NCBI RefSeq assembly: GCF_014522265.1
Contig: NZ_CP017024.1
Coordinates: 3,978,501 to 4,042,500 of the forward strand
DNA length: 64,000 nt
From: Pseudomonas oryzihabitans
Lineage (GTDB): Bacteria; Pseudomonadota; Gammaproteobacteria; Pseudomonadales; Pseudomonadaceae
Reading direction: 5' to 3'
Part shown: in pieces, positions 45,547 to 55,278 of the stretch
Position numbering within the stretch: position 1 is the stretch's first letter
How the letters are laid out: the number at the start of each line of letters is the position of its first letter
Notes under the pieces: generated by a model
The model's database searches: none
The model's input: only the letters and a program-made list of their open reading frames with translations
What the model was told of the DNA's origin: nothing
Translations under genes and position numbers: made by a program

Positions 45547-45865
45547 TCTACGAAGACGACGACCAGCACGGTAACTGCAGGGCTGCTCGCGAGAGCTACG
45601 ACGCCTTGCGGGCCTTCTTCCACGACATCTACAGCGCTAAAAAGCAGGAGGCCATTGCCGGCGGTGGCGACAACGTGAAGGACCTGGGCCACACCTACGC
45701 CTACCAACTCGCCCTGGGCCGCCCTGAGCTCATGCCCGAACTCACCTACACCCTGCAAGGGCGTGAAGGCCGAGAATCTAGTACGGAGGAAGCGTGCAGC
45801 ACCGCTTCACCGCGGACGGCGGCTACCCAATTCCGCCTCGAGCTGGAAGCCAAGCTGCCGGAAGC
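45547..45865 (+). pseudogene. remnant of a P2-like phage late-control gene D (copy A)
   Basis: Broken translation of this stretch contains RAFFHDIYSAKKQEAIAGGGDNVKDLGHTYA, the body of gpD-like late-control proteins, then LALGRPELMPELTYTLQG and RLELEAKLPEA. The part from about 45700 to 45865 matches copy B (48985-49160) base by base at roughly four in five positions, with small indels that destroy the frame. Between the two gpD segments part of the gene is missing. It is cut off directly before the ars promoter. No start or function remains. Confidence 0.7.
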
Positions 45866-45879
45866 TAGACCGCCAGTTG

Positions 45880-45904
45880 ATACATATGTATTTTCGCATA
45901 TGCG
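45880..45904 (+). promoter_or_regulatory. ars operon operator/promoter region
   Basis: Two palindromes sit side by side, ATACATATGTAT (45880-45891) and CGCATATGCG (45895-45904), followed by CATATATTC. The CATATGCG element is like the known E. coli ArsR operator. They lie 28-52 bases before the arsR start, where an arsenite-responsive repressor would bind. No convincing -35/-10 pair with ideal spacing was identified. Confidence 0.65.
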
Positions 45905-45931
45905 GATTTTCATATATTCAAGGCTCTGGCT

Positions 45932-46306
45932 ATGTCCCCCACCAGCTTCTTCAAATGTCTCGCTGACGATACGCGCGGGCGCATCATGCTCATGCTCTGC
46001 GCCGAAGCGGAATTGTGCGTGTGCGAACTCATCCACGCGCTCGACGACAGCCAGCCGAAAGTCTCACGCCACCTTGCGCAGCTACGCGCCTGCGGATTGC
46101 TTGAGGATCGGCGCGAAGGACAGTGGATCTACTACCGGCTGCACCCCCAATTGCCTGCCTGGGCCCGGGAGGTTCTGGAGCTGACGCTCGGGGCAAACCT
46201 GCCGTGGGTACAGCCTCAGATGGATCGCCTCGCCGCAATGGACAGCCGGCCTACCAGGCAGGCTGCTTGCTGCCCGCCAGGCGCGGTGGAGACCGCGTCA
46301 TGCTGA
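45932..46306 (+). CDS. arsR: arsenite-responsive transcriptional repressor ArsR
   Basis: A 124-residue ArsR/SmtB protein. The arsenite-binding motif ELCVCEL has cysteines 29 and 31, followed by the DNA-reading helix [32 protein letters not shown]. The tail carries a CC pair and a terminal Cys. It represses the operon until As(III) binds. Its stop overlaps the arsB start by 7 bases. Confidence 0.94.
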   Translation: MSPTSFFKCLADDTRGRIMLMLCAEAELCVCELIHALDDSQPKVSRHLAQLRACGLLEDRREGQWIYYRLHPQLPAWAREVLELTLGANLPWVQPQMDRLAAMDSRPTRQAACCPPGAVETASC

Positions 46307-47589
46307 TTGCTGCATCGATCTTCCTTCTGACCCTGGTACTGGTGATCTGGCAACCAAGAGGGCTTGGCGTGGGCTGGAGCGCAGCGGGCGGTGCGGTACT
46401 GGCGCTACTGACGGGCACCGTCAGCCTGGCCGACGTCCCTGTTGTCTGGAACATCGTCTGGAATGCGACGGCTACCTTCATCGCCGTGATCATCATCAGC
46501 CTGGTACTGGATGAAGCGGGCTTTTTCGAGTGGACAGCGCTCCATGTCGCCCGCTGGGGACGCGGCAAATCAGGCAGGCTGTTCGCCTACATGATCCTGC
46601 TGGGCGCCGTCGTGTCCGCCCTGTTCGCCAACGACGGCGCAGCCCTCATCCTGACACCCATCGTGATCGCCATGCTGGTAGCGCTGCGCTTCAGTCCGGC
46701 CTCGACGCTTGCCTTCGTCATGGCTGCGGGCTTCATCGCCGATACGGCCAGCCTCCCACTGGTGGTGTCCAACCTGGTCAACATCGTTTCCGCTGACTTC
46801 TTTCAGATCGACTTCGGCGAATACGCCTCGATCATGTGGCCGGTCAATATCGTCAGCGTCGCCGCGACGCTATTGATGCTGTGGCTGTTCTACCGCAAGG
46901 ACATCCCGGCGTCTTACGACCCGCACGCGCTCGAACAGCCGCAGAACGCCATTCGCGATCGCGCTACCTTCCAGGCGGGATGGTGGATCCTGGGTTTCCT
47001 CCTGGTCGGGCTATTCGCCCTGGAGCCGCTCGGGATTCCGATCAGTGCAGTGGCAGCGGTCTGTGCAGCTGTGCTGCTCATCATCGCCGGCAAGGGATCG
47101 GTCATCTCCACACGCCAGGTACTCGCCAAGGCCCCCTGGCAGGTCGTGCTCTTCTCGCTGGGCATGTACCTGGTGATCTACGGCCTGCGCAATGCGGGGC
47201 TCACCGAGGCCCTTTCCTCCCTGCTCAACACCTTCGCCAGTCATGGCCTGTGGTCGGCAACCCTGGGCACCGGCCTCACCGCTGCGCTGCTCTCCTCGAT
47301 CATGAACAACATGCCCAGCGTCTTGATCGGCGCCCTGTCCATCCAGGGCGGTGAGGCCAGCGGGGTCGTCCAGCAGGCCATGATCTACGCCAACGTCATC
47401 GGGTGCGATCTGGGTCCGAAGATCACGCCGATCGGCAGCCTGGCCACCCTGCTCTGGCTCCACGTCCTGGCCCAGAAAGGCATCCGCATCACCTGGGGCT
47501 ACTACTTCCGAGTGGGCTGCGTGCTCACCTTTCCCATCCTGATCGCCACCCTCGCCGCCCTGGCCGTGCGCCTCAGCATTCATCCGTAG
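46300..47589 (+). CDS. arsB: arsenite efflux permease ArsB
   Basis: A 429-residue ArsB/NhaD-superfamily transporter with about 12 membrane segments. Family blocks include [81 protein letters not shown] and [23 protein letters not shown]. It extrudes arsenite and antimonite by proton antiport. The ATG at 46300 overlaps the arsR stop; the frame is open upstream without homology. No arsA gene is present, so it works alone. Confidence 0.94.
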   Translation: MLIAASIFLLTLVLVIWQPRGLGVGWSAAGGAVLALLTGTVSLADVPVVWNIVWNATATFIAVIIISLVLDEAGFFEWTALHVARWGRGKSGRLFAYMILLGAVVSALFANDGAALILTPIVIAMLVALRFSPASTLAFVMAAGFIADTASLPLVVSNLVNIVSADFFQIDFGEYASIMWPVNIVSVAATLLMLWLFYRKDIPASYDPHALEQPQNAIRDRATFQAGWWILGFLLVGLFALEPLGIPISAVAAVCAAVLLIIAGKGSVISTRQVLAKAPWQVVLFSLGMYLVIYGLRNAGLTEALSSLLNTFASHGLWSATLGTGLTAALLSSIMNNMPSVLIGALSIQGGEASGVVQQAMIYANVIGCDLGPKITPIGSLATLLWLHVLAQKGIRITWGYYFRVGCVLTFPILIATLAALAVRLSIHP

Positions 47590-47597
47590 GAGAAGCC

Positions 47598-48071
47598 ATG
47601 AAAGTCCTCTTTATGTGCACGGCCAATAGCTGCCGCAGCGTTCTGTCTGAAGGTCTCTTCAACCACCTTGCACCTGCTGGCTGCTCTGCCGTGAGCTCAG
47701 GCAGCTTTCCCAGCGGACGGTTGAACCCTATCGCGGTCCAGACGCTGGAGGGCCTGGGCATCGATACTTCCGGCCTCTACAGCAAAGGGTCCGAGACCTT
47801 TGAAGGCAACCCGCCAGACATCATCATCACGGTCTGTGACAAGGCGGGAGGCGAGCCCTGTCCGGTCTTCTTTGGTCCCTCGATAAAAAGCCACTGGGGC
47901 TTGGCGGATCCTTCTGACGTTGTCGGCAATAATGACCAGGTCCAGGCCGCGTTCGATGCAACGGTGGCTCAGATCCGCAGAAGACTGGACGCCTTTTTCC
48001 GTCTAGACCCGAACGCATTGAGCCCAGCGCAACTGAAGCAGGCGCTCGATGAGATCGGAGAGATCCAATGA
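47598..48071 (+). CDS. arsC: arsenate reductase, thioredoxin-coupled (low-MW phosphatase type)
   Basis: A 157-residue enzyme with the P-loop CTANSCR (Cys7, Cys12, Arg13) and redox cysteines Cys80 and Cys88 ([11 protein letters not shown]), the spacing of S. aureus-type ArsC. It reduces As(V) to As(III) for ArsB. TAGGAGA precedes the ATG. The stop overlaps the arsH ATG (ATGA). Confidence 0.93.
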   Translation: MKVLFMCTANSCRSVLSEGLFNHLAPAGCSAVSSGSFPSGRLNPIAVQTLEGLGIDTSGLYSKGSETFEGNPPDIIITVCDKAGGEPCPVFFGPSIKSHWGLADPSDVVGNNDQVQAAFDATVAQIRRRLDAFFRLDPNALSPAQLKQALDEIGEIQ

Positions 48072-48790
48072 GCGCCACTCTCGAAACCAGCCCCAACCTG
48101 GACGAATCGCTATTCGACGTCCCTACCGTCGATAAGCTCTCCGAGCCGGAACAGCTTCAGCACAAGCCGCGCATCCTGCTGCTGTACGGATCGAATCGGG
48201 AGCGCTCCTTCAGCCGGCTGCTGGTTGAGGAAGCAGCCCGAATCCTGCAGCTCATGGGCGCCGAGACGGCAGTCTTCAATCCAACCGGCCTGCCGCTGCC
48301 TGACGACGCGCCGGTAGAGCATCCCAAGGTTCAGGAGCTTCGCGATCTGGTGCTCTGGTCCGAAGGGCAGGTGTGGTGCTCCCCCGAGCGCCATGGCTCG
48401 ATGTCAGCGGTATTCAAGGCGCAGATCGACTGGATTCCGCTCACGCTGGGCGCGGTACGTCCTACCCAAGGCAAGACGCTCGCTGTCATGCAGGTCAGTG
48501 GCGGATCCCAGTCGTTCAACACGGTGAACCAGCTGCGGATCCTCGGCCGCTGGATGCGCATGGTGACCATCCCCAACCAGTCATCGGTCCCCAAGGCGTT
48601 CCTGGAATTCGACGAAGCGGGTCGCATGAAACCCTCGGCCTACTACGACCGGGTGGTGGACGTCATGGAGGAGCTGATGAAATTCACGCTTCTCACCAGA
48701 GGCCGGGACGCCTACCTGGTTGATCGCTACTCCGAGCGCAAGGAGAGCGCAGAAGCACTTTCAGCGCGGGTCAATCAGCGCTCGATCTGA
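48068..48790 (+). CDS. arsH: ArsH, NADPH-dependent FMN reductase
   Basis: A 240-residue flavodoxin-fold protein: [23 protein letters not shown] (FMN phosphate loop), [23 protein letters not shown], and [21 protein letters not shown]. ArsH oxidises organic trivalent arsenicals and acts as an NADPH:FMN reductase. Last gene of the ars operon. Confidence 0.93.
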   Translation: MSATLETSPNLDESLFDVPTVDKLSEPEQLQHKPRILLLYGSNRERSFSRLLVEEAARILQLMGAETAVFNPTGLPLPDDAPVEHPKVQELRDLVLWSEGQVWCSPERHGSMSAVFKAQIDWIPLTLGAVRPTQGKTLAVMQVSGGSQSFNTVNQLRILGRWMRMVTIPNQSSVPKAFLEFDEAGRMKPSAYYDRVVDVMEELMKFTLLTRGRDAYLVDRYSERKESAEALSARVNQRSI

Positions 48791-48799
48791 TCGACGGCC

Positions 48800-48900
48800 T
48801 TCCAACCTGTCCGCGGCAACTCCCCGACCGCGTCGTATACCCCCCGACAGCAGCTCCCGCCGCATCTACCACCGGATCGGCGGGCACAAGGCCGTAGCGT
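48800..48900 (-). pseudogene. scrap of a umuC 3' end
   Basis: The plus strand from about 48805 to 48895 matches 50168-50260 (the 3' end of the umuC remnant) closely, including the shared CAGCTCCCGCCGCATCT and CGGATCGGCGGGCAC blocks, with several single-base gaps. It reads on the minus strand as VPADP followed by broken frames. Only about 100 bases remain. It shows that the umuC end exists twice in this region. Confidence 0.7.
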
Positions 48901-48949
48901 TTCCAGTCCTCAACTTGCTGCGTCTCGCCAGAGTCCCCTTTCAGCCTAC

Positions 48950-49375
48950 GCCACACGACATTTTCCGCGCACTACCGCCACCCTTGCCTACCCGCTCGCC
49001 CTGGCCCGACCGAAGCTCATGCCCGAACCCGCCTACACCCTGCAGGGTGTGAAGGCCGAGATCGACGCCATCATCTGGTACGGCGGGAACGTGCAGCACA
49101 GTCTCACGGCGGACGGCGGCTACACCACGCGCCTCGAGCTGGAAGCCAAGCTGCCGGAAGACCTGGTCGCCGACCTGGTCGACGAGATCCAGGGCGACTA
49201 CACCGGCATCATCGCCTACTACCGAGATCCCGAGACCGGCAAGGAGCACACCCTCACCGAGGGCGACCAGAGCAAGCCGCGGCGGCTCAGGCACCTGTAC
49301 GCCACCAAGGCGACGGCGAAGCGGGCCGTGGAAAGGGAGTGGAAAAAGCTGAAAGAAACTGACCTGGCTACCTAA
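48950..49375 (+). pseudogene. 3' part of a P2-like late-control gene D (copy B)
   Basis: An open frame of 118 codons starts at 49019 (ATG in MPEPAYTLQG) and ends at 49375. Its homology begins earlier, near 48990. It contains VKAEIDAIIWYGGNVQHSLT, GYTTRLELEAKLPE and the tail RRLRHLYATKATAKRAVEREW, typical of the C-terminal part of gpD, which completes phage tail assembly. The first two thirds are missing, so it cannot be functional as gpD. It converges with the membrane-protein gene, overlapping its stop. Confidence 0.72.
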
Positions 49376-50097
49376 CGCGGTAGAGCAGGCTGACAGTCCG
49401 AGGCACTAGCCAATGGAGAAACAACCCACTCACTACCTGGATCAATAATGGAAAACCTTTGGCGAGGTTCGCAAGGCAGTACCAAATACTTACCATTCAC
49501 AGAGCCCACCAATATTGATTTATCAGCTCCAGAGAGCCTAGACACCATATAAGTAGAACCCAGCCCTTTAGCAACTTCCTTATATTTCGAATCTGTAGCT
49601 ATATAAATTAATACAAAAAGTAGAACAGGAACCCCCATGAAGTAAATTGAAAGATTCTTCGCCTCACGCTTCTCATATATGGAAAAAAATAAATCATAAA
49701 ATATTGGCCCCATATAAACGTAAGGGAACACCTCCATTACGGGGTCAAAAAACACTGACGATTTGGAGAATAATTTCGAAAGCCCGCCAGCGATCAAGAG
49801 GGAGACCAACCCTATCAACCCTAGGATAACCTGAGCATTCTGAAGCGAATTCTCTCGCCATTTTGTAAAGCTAAATATTACTGCCGAGACAAACGCCGCT
49901 GCCACCCCAACAGCGCCATTCGCTATAAAGTCTTGTGGCCCATGAAACCTAAGAACCCACGTGCAATCCAGAACCGCATATAGGACTGCTAGCTTTAGAT
50001 AGCCCAGAGCATACGTGACAAGTGTAAGAGTCGTTATAATTGCCCCAAATTCGATGATTCGGCGGGGTGGTTTTTCAATGTCAGCAGAACCTTCCAT
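49372..50097 (-). CDS. low-GC membrane protein of unknown function
   Basis: A 241-residue protein with about five hydrophobic segments (near 16-38, 62-80, 90-108, 116-138 and 148-166) and a soluble tail of about 70 residues (from TDSKYKEVAKGLGS) holding one cysteine in LVLPCEPRQR. AGGAAAG lies well placed before the ATG at 50097, so it looks intact and translated. Its codon use is clearly more AT-rich than the neighbours, a sign of transfer. I recognise no family. Between a phage gpD remnant and a umuC remnant it sits where phage cargo is found. Confidence 0.7.
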   Translation of the reverse strand: MEGSADIEKPPRRIIEFGAIITTLTLVTYALGYLKLAVLYAVLDCTWVLRFHGPQDFIANGAVGVAAAFVSAVIFSFTKWRENSLQNAQVILGLIGLVSLLIAGGLSKLFSKSSVFFDPVMEVFPYVYMGPIFYDLFFSIYEKREAKNLSIYFMGVPVLLFVLIYIATDSKYKEVAKGLGSTYMVSRLSGADKSILVGSVNGKYLVLPCEPRQRFSIIDPGSEWVVSPLASASDCQPALPR

Positions 50098-50145
50098 GCT
50101 CGCACTTTCCTAACAGGCAAATTGTTATTAACCAATCATAGCGGA

Positions 50146-50874
50146 TTAGATTGCATAATCTAGCCAGCCTGCGGTAACTCCCCCCCACCTTGTCATATAC
50201 CCCCGCGACAACAGCTCCCGCCGCATCTGCCACCCCGGATCGGCGGGCACCCGCCCCACGTGTAGCGCCGCCCGCCCGTATCGCGCATTGATCCGGTCCA
50301 CCACCCGCATCCGCTCGCTGGGCCGCCCCTGCCAGGCCGGGGCGAAGAGATCCGGCGTGAACTCGTCCGTCTGCACGATGCTGCCCAGCACCCCGGCGCA
50401 CTTCGAGTAGGCGTAGCCCTCGCGATAAATGGGGTCCAAGCCGGCCAGAACGACCTGCACCAGGAGGCGGGTGTAATCGATAGGGTGCGCGAGCGGGATA
50501 CACAGGCTGCGGTAGTAGCGGCGCTCCTCCAGCTCATGCTGCCCGGTCTGGATGCTCACCAGCGCCAGCGTTCGGGTGCTGGATATCCCGACGCCGATGG
50601 GCATATGCACTCGCGTCAGGCTCTTACGGTCCAGCCCCAGGACGCCAAGCAGGCCGATGAGGTCCGCCCAGCACTTGTTGATCGAATACGCCTCCACGTC
50701 CAGCACCATCCCCTGGATGGTCCGCACCACCCGGTTCGAGACGTCGGCGTAGAGCTTGTAGTTGGAATTGAGGAAGCCCACGTTGTGCTCTGGACACGCG
50801 CCATATCTCACTTTCTCATCGATACTTAAAGGGTCCGCTTCCAATCGGATGCCTGGCTTTCCTGATAGACTCAA
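50146..50874 (-). pseudogene. umuC: degraded umuC (DNA polymerase V catalytic subunit)
   Basis: An open frame of 242 codons keeps UmuC pieces: LNSNYKLYADVSNRVVRTI and EAYSINKCWADL (active-site Ser-Ile-Asp-Glu-Cys is changed to SINKC), MPIGVGISSTRTLAL, then the C-terminal FAYSK-like YAYSKCAGVLG, TPDLFAP, RVVDRINARYGR and ADPGWQMRRELLSRGYMTRW. The N-terminal catalytic part and a middle block are missing; a normal UmuC has about 420 residues. The loss of the catalytic acids makes it inactive. Confidence 0.8.
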
Positions 50875-51054
50875 CCCTGAACTCCAGCATGCTGCAGACC
50901 CGGATTTCTACGCTTGTTCTGCCGTTTTTTGGCAGTGAGACGTTAGCGTTCCCCTTCCGATTCAACTCATGCTCCTTACGCTTGCGACCTTGCAGCTACA
51001 GCTCTACTGAAGCGGCTGAAAGGTAGCAAACCAGCTCCACACAGACGTACCGAG
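50875..51054. other. gap between umuC remnant and dusA
   Basis: No gene. A small hairpin CTGCC/GGCAG around a T-run lies at about 50919-50936. The region directly precedes the dusA 5' end, which is the attachment site used by the dusA-specific integrase family, so it marks the right border of the accessory segment. No integrase gene remains. Confidence 0.4.
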
Positions 51055-52065
<1,011 letters not shown>

Positions 52066-52112
52066 GTCACGTCTCCACGATGTCCATTCGTTAACCGAAG
52101 GAAAGACCTGCC

Positions 52113-53039
52113 ATGAGCAAGCTGGAACAACTCAAGCAATACACCACGGTCGTCGCCGATACCGGCGATCTGGACGCCATCGCCCGCCTCAAGCCCTACG
52201 ACGCCACCACCAACCCCTCGCTGCTGCTCAAGGCCGCTGCCCTGCCCCGCTACGAAGAACACCTGCAGGCTGCCTTCAGCGGCGCCAAGGGTGACATCGG
52301 TCTGGCCTGCGATCGCTTCGCCGTGGCCGTCGGTGGCGAGATTCTCAAGCTGATCCCCGGTCGCATCTCCACCGAGGTGGACGCGCGCCTGTCGTTCAAC
52401 ACCGCCGCCACCCTGGATCGCGCCCATCGCCTGATCGAGCTGTACGAGAAGGCCGGCATCGGCAAGGACCGCGTGCTGATCAAGATCGCTTCCACCTGGG
52501 AAGGCATCCGCGCCGCCGAGCAACTGGAGAAGGAAGGCATCCAGACCAACCTGACCCTGCTGTTCTCCTTCGCCCAGGCCGCCGCCTGCGCCGAAGCGGG
52601 CGTATTCCTGATCTCGCCCTTCGTCGGTCGCATCTACGACTGGTACAAGAAGGCCGAAGGCCGTGACTACGAAGGCGCGGAAGATCCGGGCGTGAAGTCC
52701 GTGACCCGCATCTACCAGTACTACAAGGCCAATGGCTACGACACCGTGGTGATGGGTGCCAGCTTCCGCAACCTGAACCAGATCGAGCAGCTGGCCGGCT
52801 GTGATCGCCTGACCATCAGCCCCGAATTGCTGCAGCAGCTGTCGGAAGCCCAGGGCGACCTGCCGCGCGTGCTGAACGCCGACAGCACCGGTGGCGAGCC
52901 CAAGCAGCAGCTGAACGAGGCCGCCTTCCGCTGGGCGCACAACGAAGACGCCATGGCCACCGAAAAGCTGGCTGAAGGCATTCGCCAGTTCGCGCGGGAT
53001 CAGGAAAAGCTGGAAGTGCTGCTGCCCGGCAAGCGCTAA
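52113..53039 (+). CDS. tal: transaldolase
   Basis: A 308-residue class I transaldolase of the non-oxidative pentose phosphate pathway. It has [29 protein letters not shown], the Schiff-base lysine in [20 protein letters not shown], and [22 protein letters not shown] precedes the ATG. Gene order dusA-tal-STAS-regulator is shared with P. aeruginosa. Confidence 0.96.
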   Translation: MSKLEQLKQYTTVVADTGDLDAIARLKPYDATTNPSLLLKAAALPRYEEHLQAAFSGAKGDIGLACDRFAVAVGGEILKLIPGRISTEVDARLSFNTAATLDRAHRLIELYEKAGIGKDRVLIKIASTWEGIRAAEQLEKEGIQTNLTLLFSFAQAAACAEAGVFLISPFVGRIYDWYKKAEGRDYEGAEDPGVKSVTRIYQYYKANGYDTVVMGASFRNLNQIEQLAGCDRLTISPELLQQLSEAQGDLPRVLNADSTGGEPKQQLNEAAFRWAHNEDAMATEKLAEGIRQFARDQEKLEVLLPGKR

Positions 53040-53051
53040 GGGATCATTCGG

Positions 53052-53534
53052 TCAGTGCCTTTCGAGGGCACTGACCAGATCGCGAAAGGCATTGCGGTTG
53101 GATTCATTGAGGCCCATCAACACCCGATGGGCTTCAAGCACGCGACTGCGCACCTCGGCTTCGGACTGGTCCTGCGGTGGAAGGTCGGTCAGGCAATCCG
53201 GGCAAGGCAGTACGGTCTCGACGATGTTGAACACCTGATCGAAACCCATGGAATCCAGCAGGCGCAGGATGTCCGGGTTGTTGGTGGTCAGCATGGGCAG
53301 CAGCCCGATGCGCTGCCGCGACAGGATCGACAGCTTGGCCAGGAGGCCCAGGGTGGTGCTGTCGATACTCTGCGTCTCGGTCAGGTCGATGACGATGGAC
53401 GAGAAATTCAACGACGAGAAGATGTGTTCGATGGTCGCGTCCAGCGCCGAGCACAGGGTGAGACGCACCTCGCCGGTAAACTTCAGGACGAAGGTGCCAT
53501 CCTGCTCGGCAAATTGGATTTTTCCGGTGCTCAT
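53052..53534 (-). CDS. rssC: STAS-domain anti-sigma factor antagonist (RssC/HsbA-like)
   Basis: A 160-residue protein with an N-terminal STAS domain: FTGEVRLTLCSALDATIE and IDLTETQSIDSTTLGLLAKL, with the phosphorylatable serine in SIDSTTLG. A 60-residue C-terminal helical extension follows (CPDCLTDL, SRVLEAHRVLMGLNESNRNAF). Its start overlaps the stop of the upstream PP2C regulator gene, which probably dephosphorylates it. The pair forms a partner switch; P. aeruginosa has the same gene pair after tal. Confidence 0.84.
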   Translation of the reverse strand: MSTGKIQFAEQDGTFVLKFTGEVRLTLCSALDATIEHIFSSLNFSSIVIDLTETQSIDSTTLGLLAKLSILSRQRIGLLPMLTTNNPDILRLLDSMGFDQVFNIVETVLPCPDCLTDLPPQDQSEAEVRSRVLEAHRVLMGLNESNRNAFRDLVSALERH

Positions 53535-54715
53535 GCCAGGTTCCTGCTCAACACCAGCAAAGCGATATCGTCGGGCATCTCGGTGACGGATGCCAGATCC
53601 AGGGCTTCGCTCAGGCCTGCCAGTGTACCGCCGGCGCGGCGGACGTAGTCGGGCAAGCTGTGTTCTTTCTCTTTCAAATTGTCTCCCGGCAGCAGGTCGA
53701 AGATGCCATCCGAAAAGAGGGTCAGGCTGAAACGCTCGGGCAGATCCATCTGGTGGTCATTGTAGGTCGCCTCCTGGAACAGGCCGACCGGCAGCCCCTT
53801 GCCGACCAGGAATCGCGTTTCTTCCGGGGTATGCAGGACCGGCAGCGGCAGATGGCCACCGATGCTGTACGCCAGGGTACCCGTGGTTTCGTCGATGACG
53901 CCACCCAGCATGGTCACGTGCTTGCCCAATTTGCAATCCAGTAGACCCCTGTTGATGTGGCCGAGCACATCCGAGGGCTTGAATTCGGGCAGGGTGCCGT
54001 TGCGCTTGGACTCGTAGAGCAGGCGCGTGGTCATGAACTTGAGCAGCACGGTCACGAAGGCCGAGGACGCGCCATGGCCGGAGACGTCGGCCAGGTAGAA
54101 GGCAACACGGTGTTCGTCGATGCGAAAGTAGTCGACAAAGTCGCCGGACAGATACAGCGACGGAATGATCTCGTGGGCGAAGTTCAGCCCTTCGGTTTCC
54201 CAGGGCGTCACTGGCAGCATGTTCATCTGCACGTGGCGTCCGGCGTTCTGATCTTCCTGCAGCAGGCTCAGGCTGGCCTGCAGCTCGCGATTGGTGTTTT
54301 CCAGCTTGACCCGGTAGCGATCGTTTTCCAGACGCAGACGAGCGCGATCCAAGGCACGGTTGACCGAGTGCTCGAGCACCATCAGGTCTTCCAGCGGCTT
54401 GATCAGGTAATCGGCGGCGCCCAGGCGCAGGGCTTCCACGACGTCGCTCATGACGCCGGCGCCGGACAGCACCAGCACGGGCGTATCGATGGACAACTCG
54501 CTGATGCGGCGCAGCAGCGTCAGCCCGTCGACCTGCGGCATGCGCAGGTCGCAGATGATGAGGTCGGGCTGTTCGCGCTCGAATATTTCCAGGCCCTGCT
54601 GACCATTGCTGGCCTGCAGGACGTTGAAGCCACTGTCTTCGAGATAGTCGGCGAGACTGAGGCGAACCACCTCGTCATCGTCAATGATCAAGAGCGTGGC
54701 AGGCGAATTAGACAT
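53531..54715 (-). CDS. rssB: response regulator with PP2C phosphatase output (RssB-like)
   Basis: A 394-residue protein: receiver (LLIIDDDEVVRLSLADYL, phospho-acceptor Asp in LIICDLRMPQVDG, KPLEDL), a coiled-coil linker (ENDRYRVKLENTNRELQASLSLLQEDQ) and a PP2C/SpoIIE domain (SLYLSGDFVDYFRIDEHRVAFYLADVSGHGASSAFVT, SLTLFSDGIFDLL). The ATG at 54715 starts the receiver; the frame is open upstream to 54808. It should control the phosphorylation of the adjacent STAS protein, in the RssB/HsbR manner. Confidence 0.87.
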   Translation of the reverse strand: MSNSPATLLIIDDDEVVRLSLADYLEDSGFNVLQASNGQQGLEIFEREQPDLIICDLRMPQVDGLTLLRRISELSIDTPVLVLSGAGVMSDVVEALRLGAADYLIKPLEDLMVLEHSVNRALDRARLRLENDRYRVKLENTNRELQASLSLLQEDQNAGRHVQMNMLPVTPWETEGLNFAHEIIPSLYLSGDFVDYFRIDEHRVAFYLADVSGHGASSAFVTVLLKFMTTRLLYESKRNGTLPEFKPSDVLGHINRGLLDCKLGKHVTMLGGVIDETTGTLAYSIGGHLPLPVLHTPEETRFLVGKGLPVGLFQEATYNDHQMDLPERFSLTLFSDGIFDLLPGDNLKEKEHSLPDYVRRAGGTLAGLSEALDLASVTEMPDDIALLVLSRNLA

Positions 54716-54919
54716 AGAGGATCCAGGCATGCACCCGAACGGCAAACCGGCGGACACTATCCGACACGGGCCACGGTGATTACGACACGGCGGAGACACT
54801 ACTCCCATCCACCGGGGCGTTCAAGCTTGCCAACCGGATGGAATTTCTTTACAGGGTGCCGTTATGGAGTTTATACCTCCAGCAACCCGTCATCCATCCT
54901 CCCAAGCAGTAGGATTGCC

Positions 54920-55219
54920 ATGAGTACCATCGACCGTTCTTACAGTGAAAAGCGCGACTTCATTCGCATGCATGTCGACTCCAAGGCCTTATTGAAGGTC
55001 GGCGACGCCTCCTTCGAGGCGCGTTGCGTCGATCTGTCCAGCACCGGCTTCCAGATCGAGGCCGCCACCAGCCTGCAGATCGGCGACAAGGTGACCGTGC
55101 TTATCCCCTCCAGCCATGCCGAACTCCCCGGCCTGGAAGCCGATACCGAGGTCCTGCGCGTCCAGGCGACGGACTCTGGCAAGCAGCTGCTCGGCCTGTC
55201 CGTACTGGAAATGCGCTAG
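54920..55219 (+). CDS. PilZ-domain protein (c-di-GMP receptor candidate)
   Basis: A 99-residue protein with the PilZ motifs: EKRDFIRMHVD (the RxxxR-like element, with KRDFIR) and DLSSTGFQIE (D/NxSxxG). It could bind cyclic-di-GMP. Divergent from the RssB-like gene. The ATG at 54920 is preceded by AGGATTGCC. A strong bidirectional terminator follows. Confidence 0.88.
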   Translation: MSTIDRSYSEKRDFIRMHVDSKALLKVGDASFEARCVDLSSTGFQIEAATSLQIGDKVTVLIPSSHAELPGLEADTEVLRVQATDSGKQLLGLSVLEMR

Positions 55220-55231
55220 AGGCTCCGATCC

Positions 55232-55271
55232 CCAATAAAAAAGGCAGCCCGTAGGCTGCCTTTTTTATTGG
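55232..55271. terminator. bidirectional intrinsic terminator
   Basis: An 18-bp perfect inverted repeat with a CGTA loop: AAAAAAGGCAGCC on the left and GGCTGCCTTTTTT on the right, extended by CCAAT/ATTGG. It has A and T tracts on both sides, so it ends both the PilZ gene and the convergent mlaA gene. Confidence 0.92.
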
Positions 55272-55278
55272 ACGGCGA

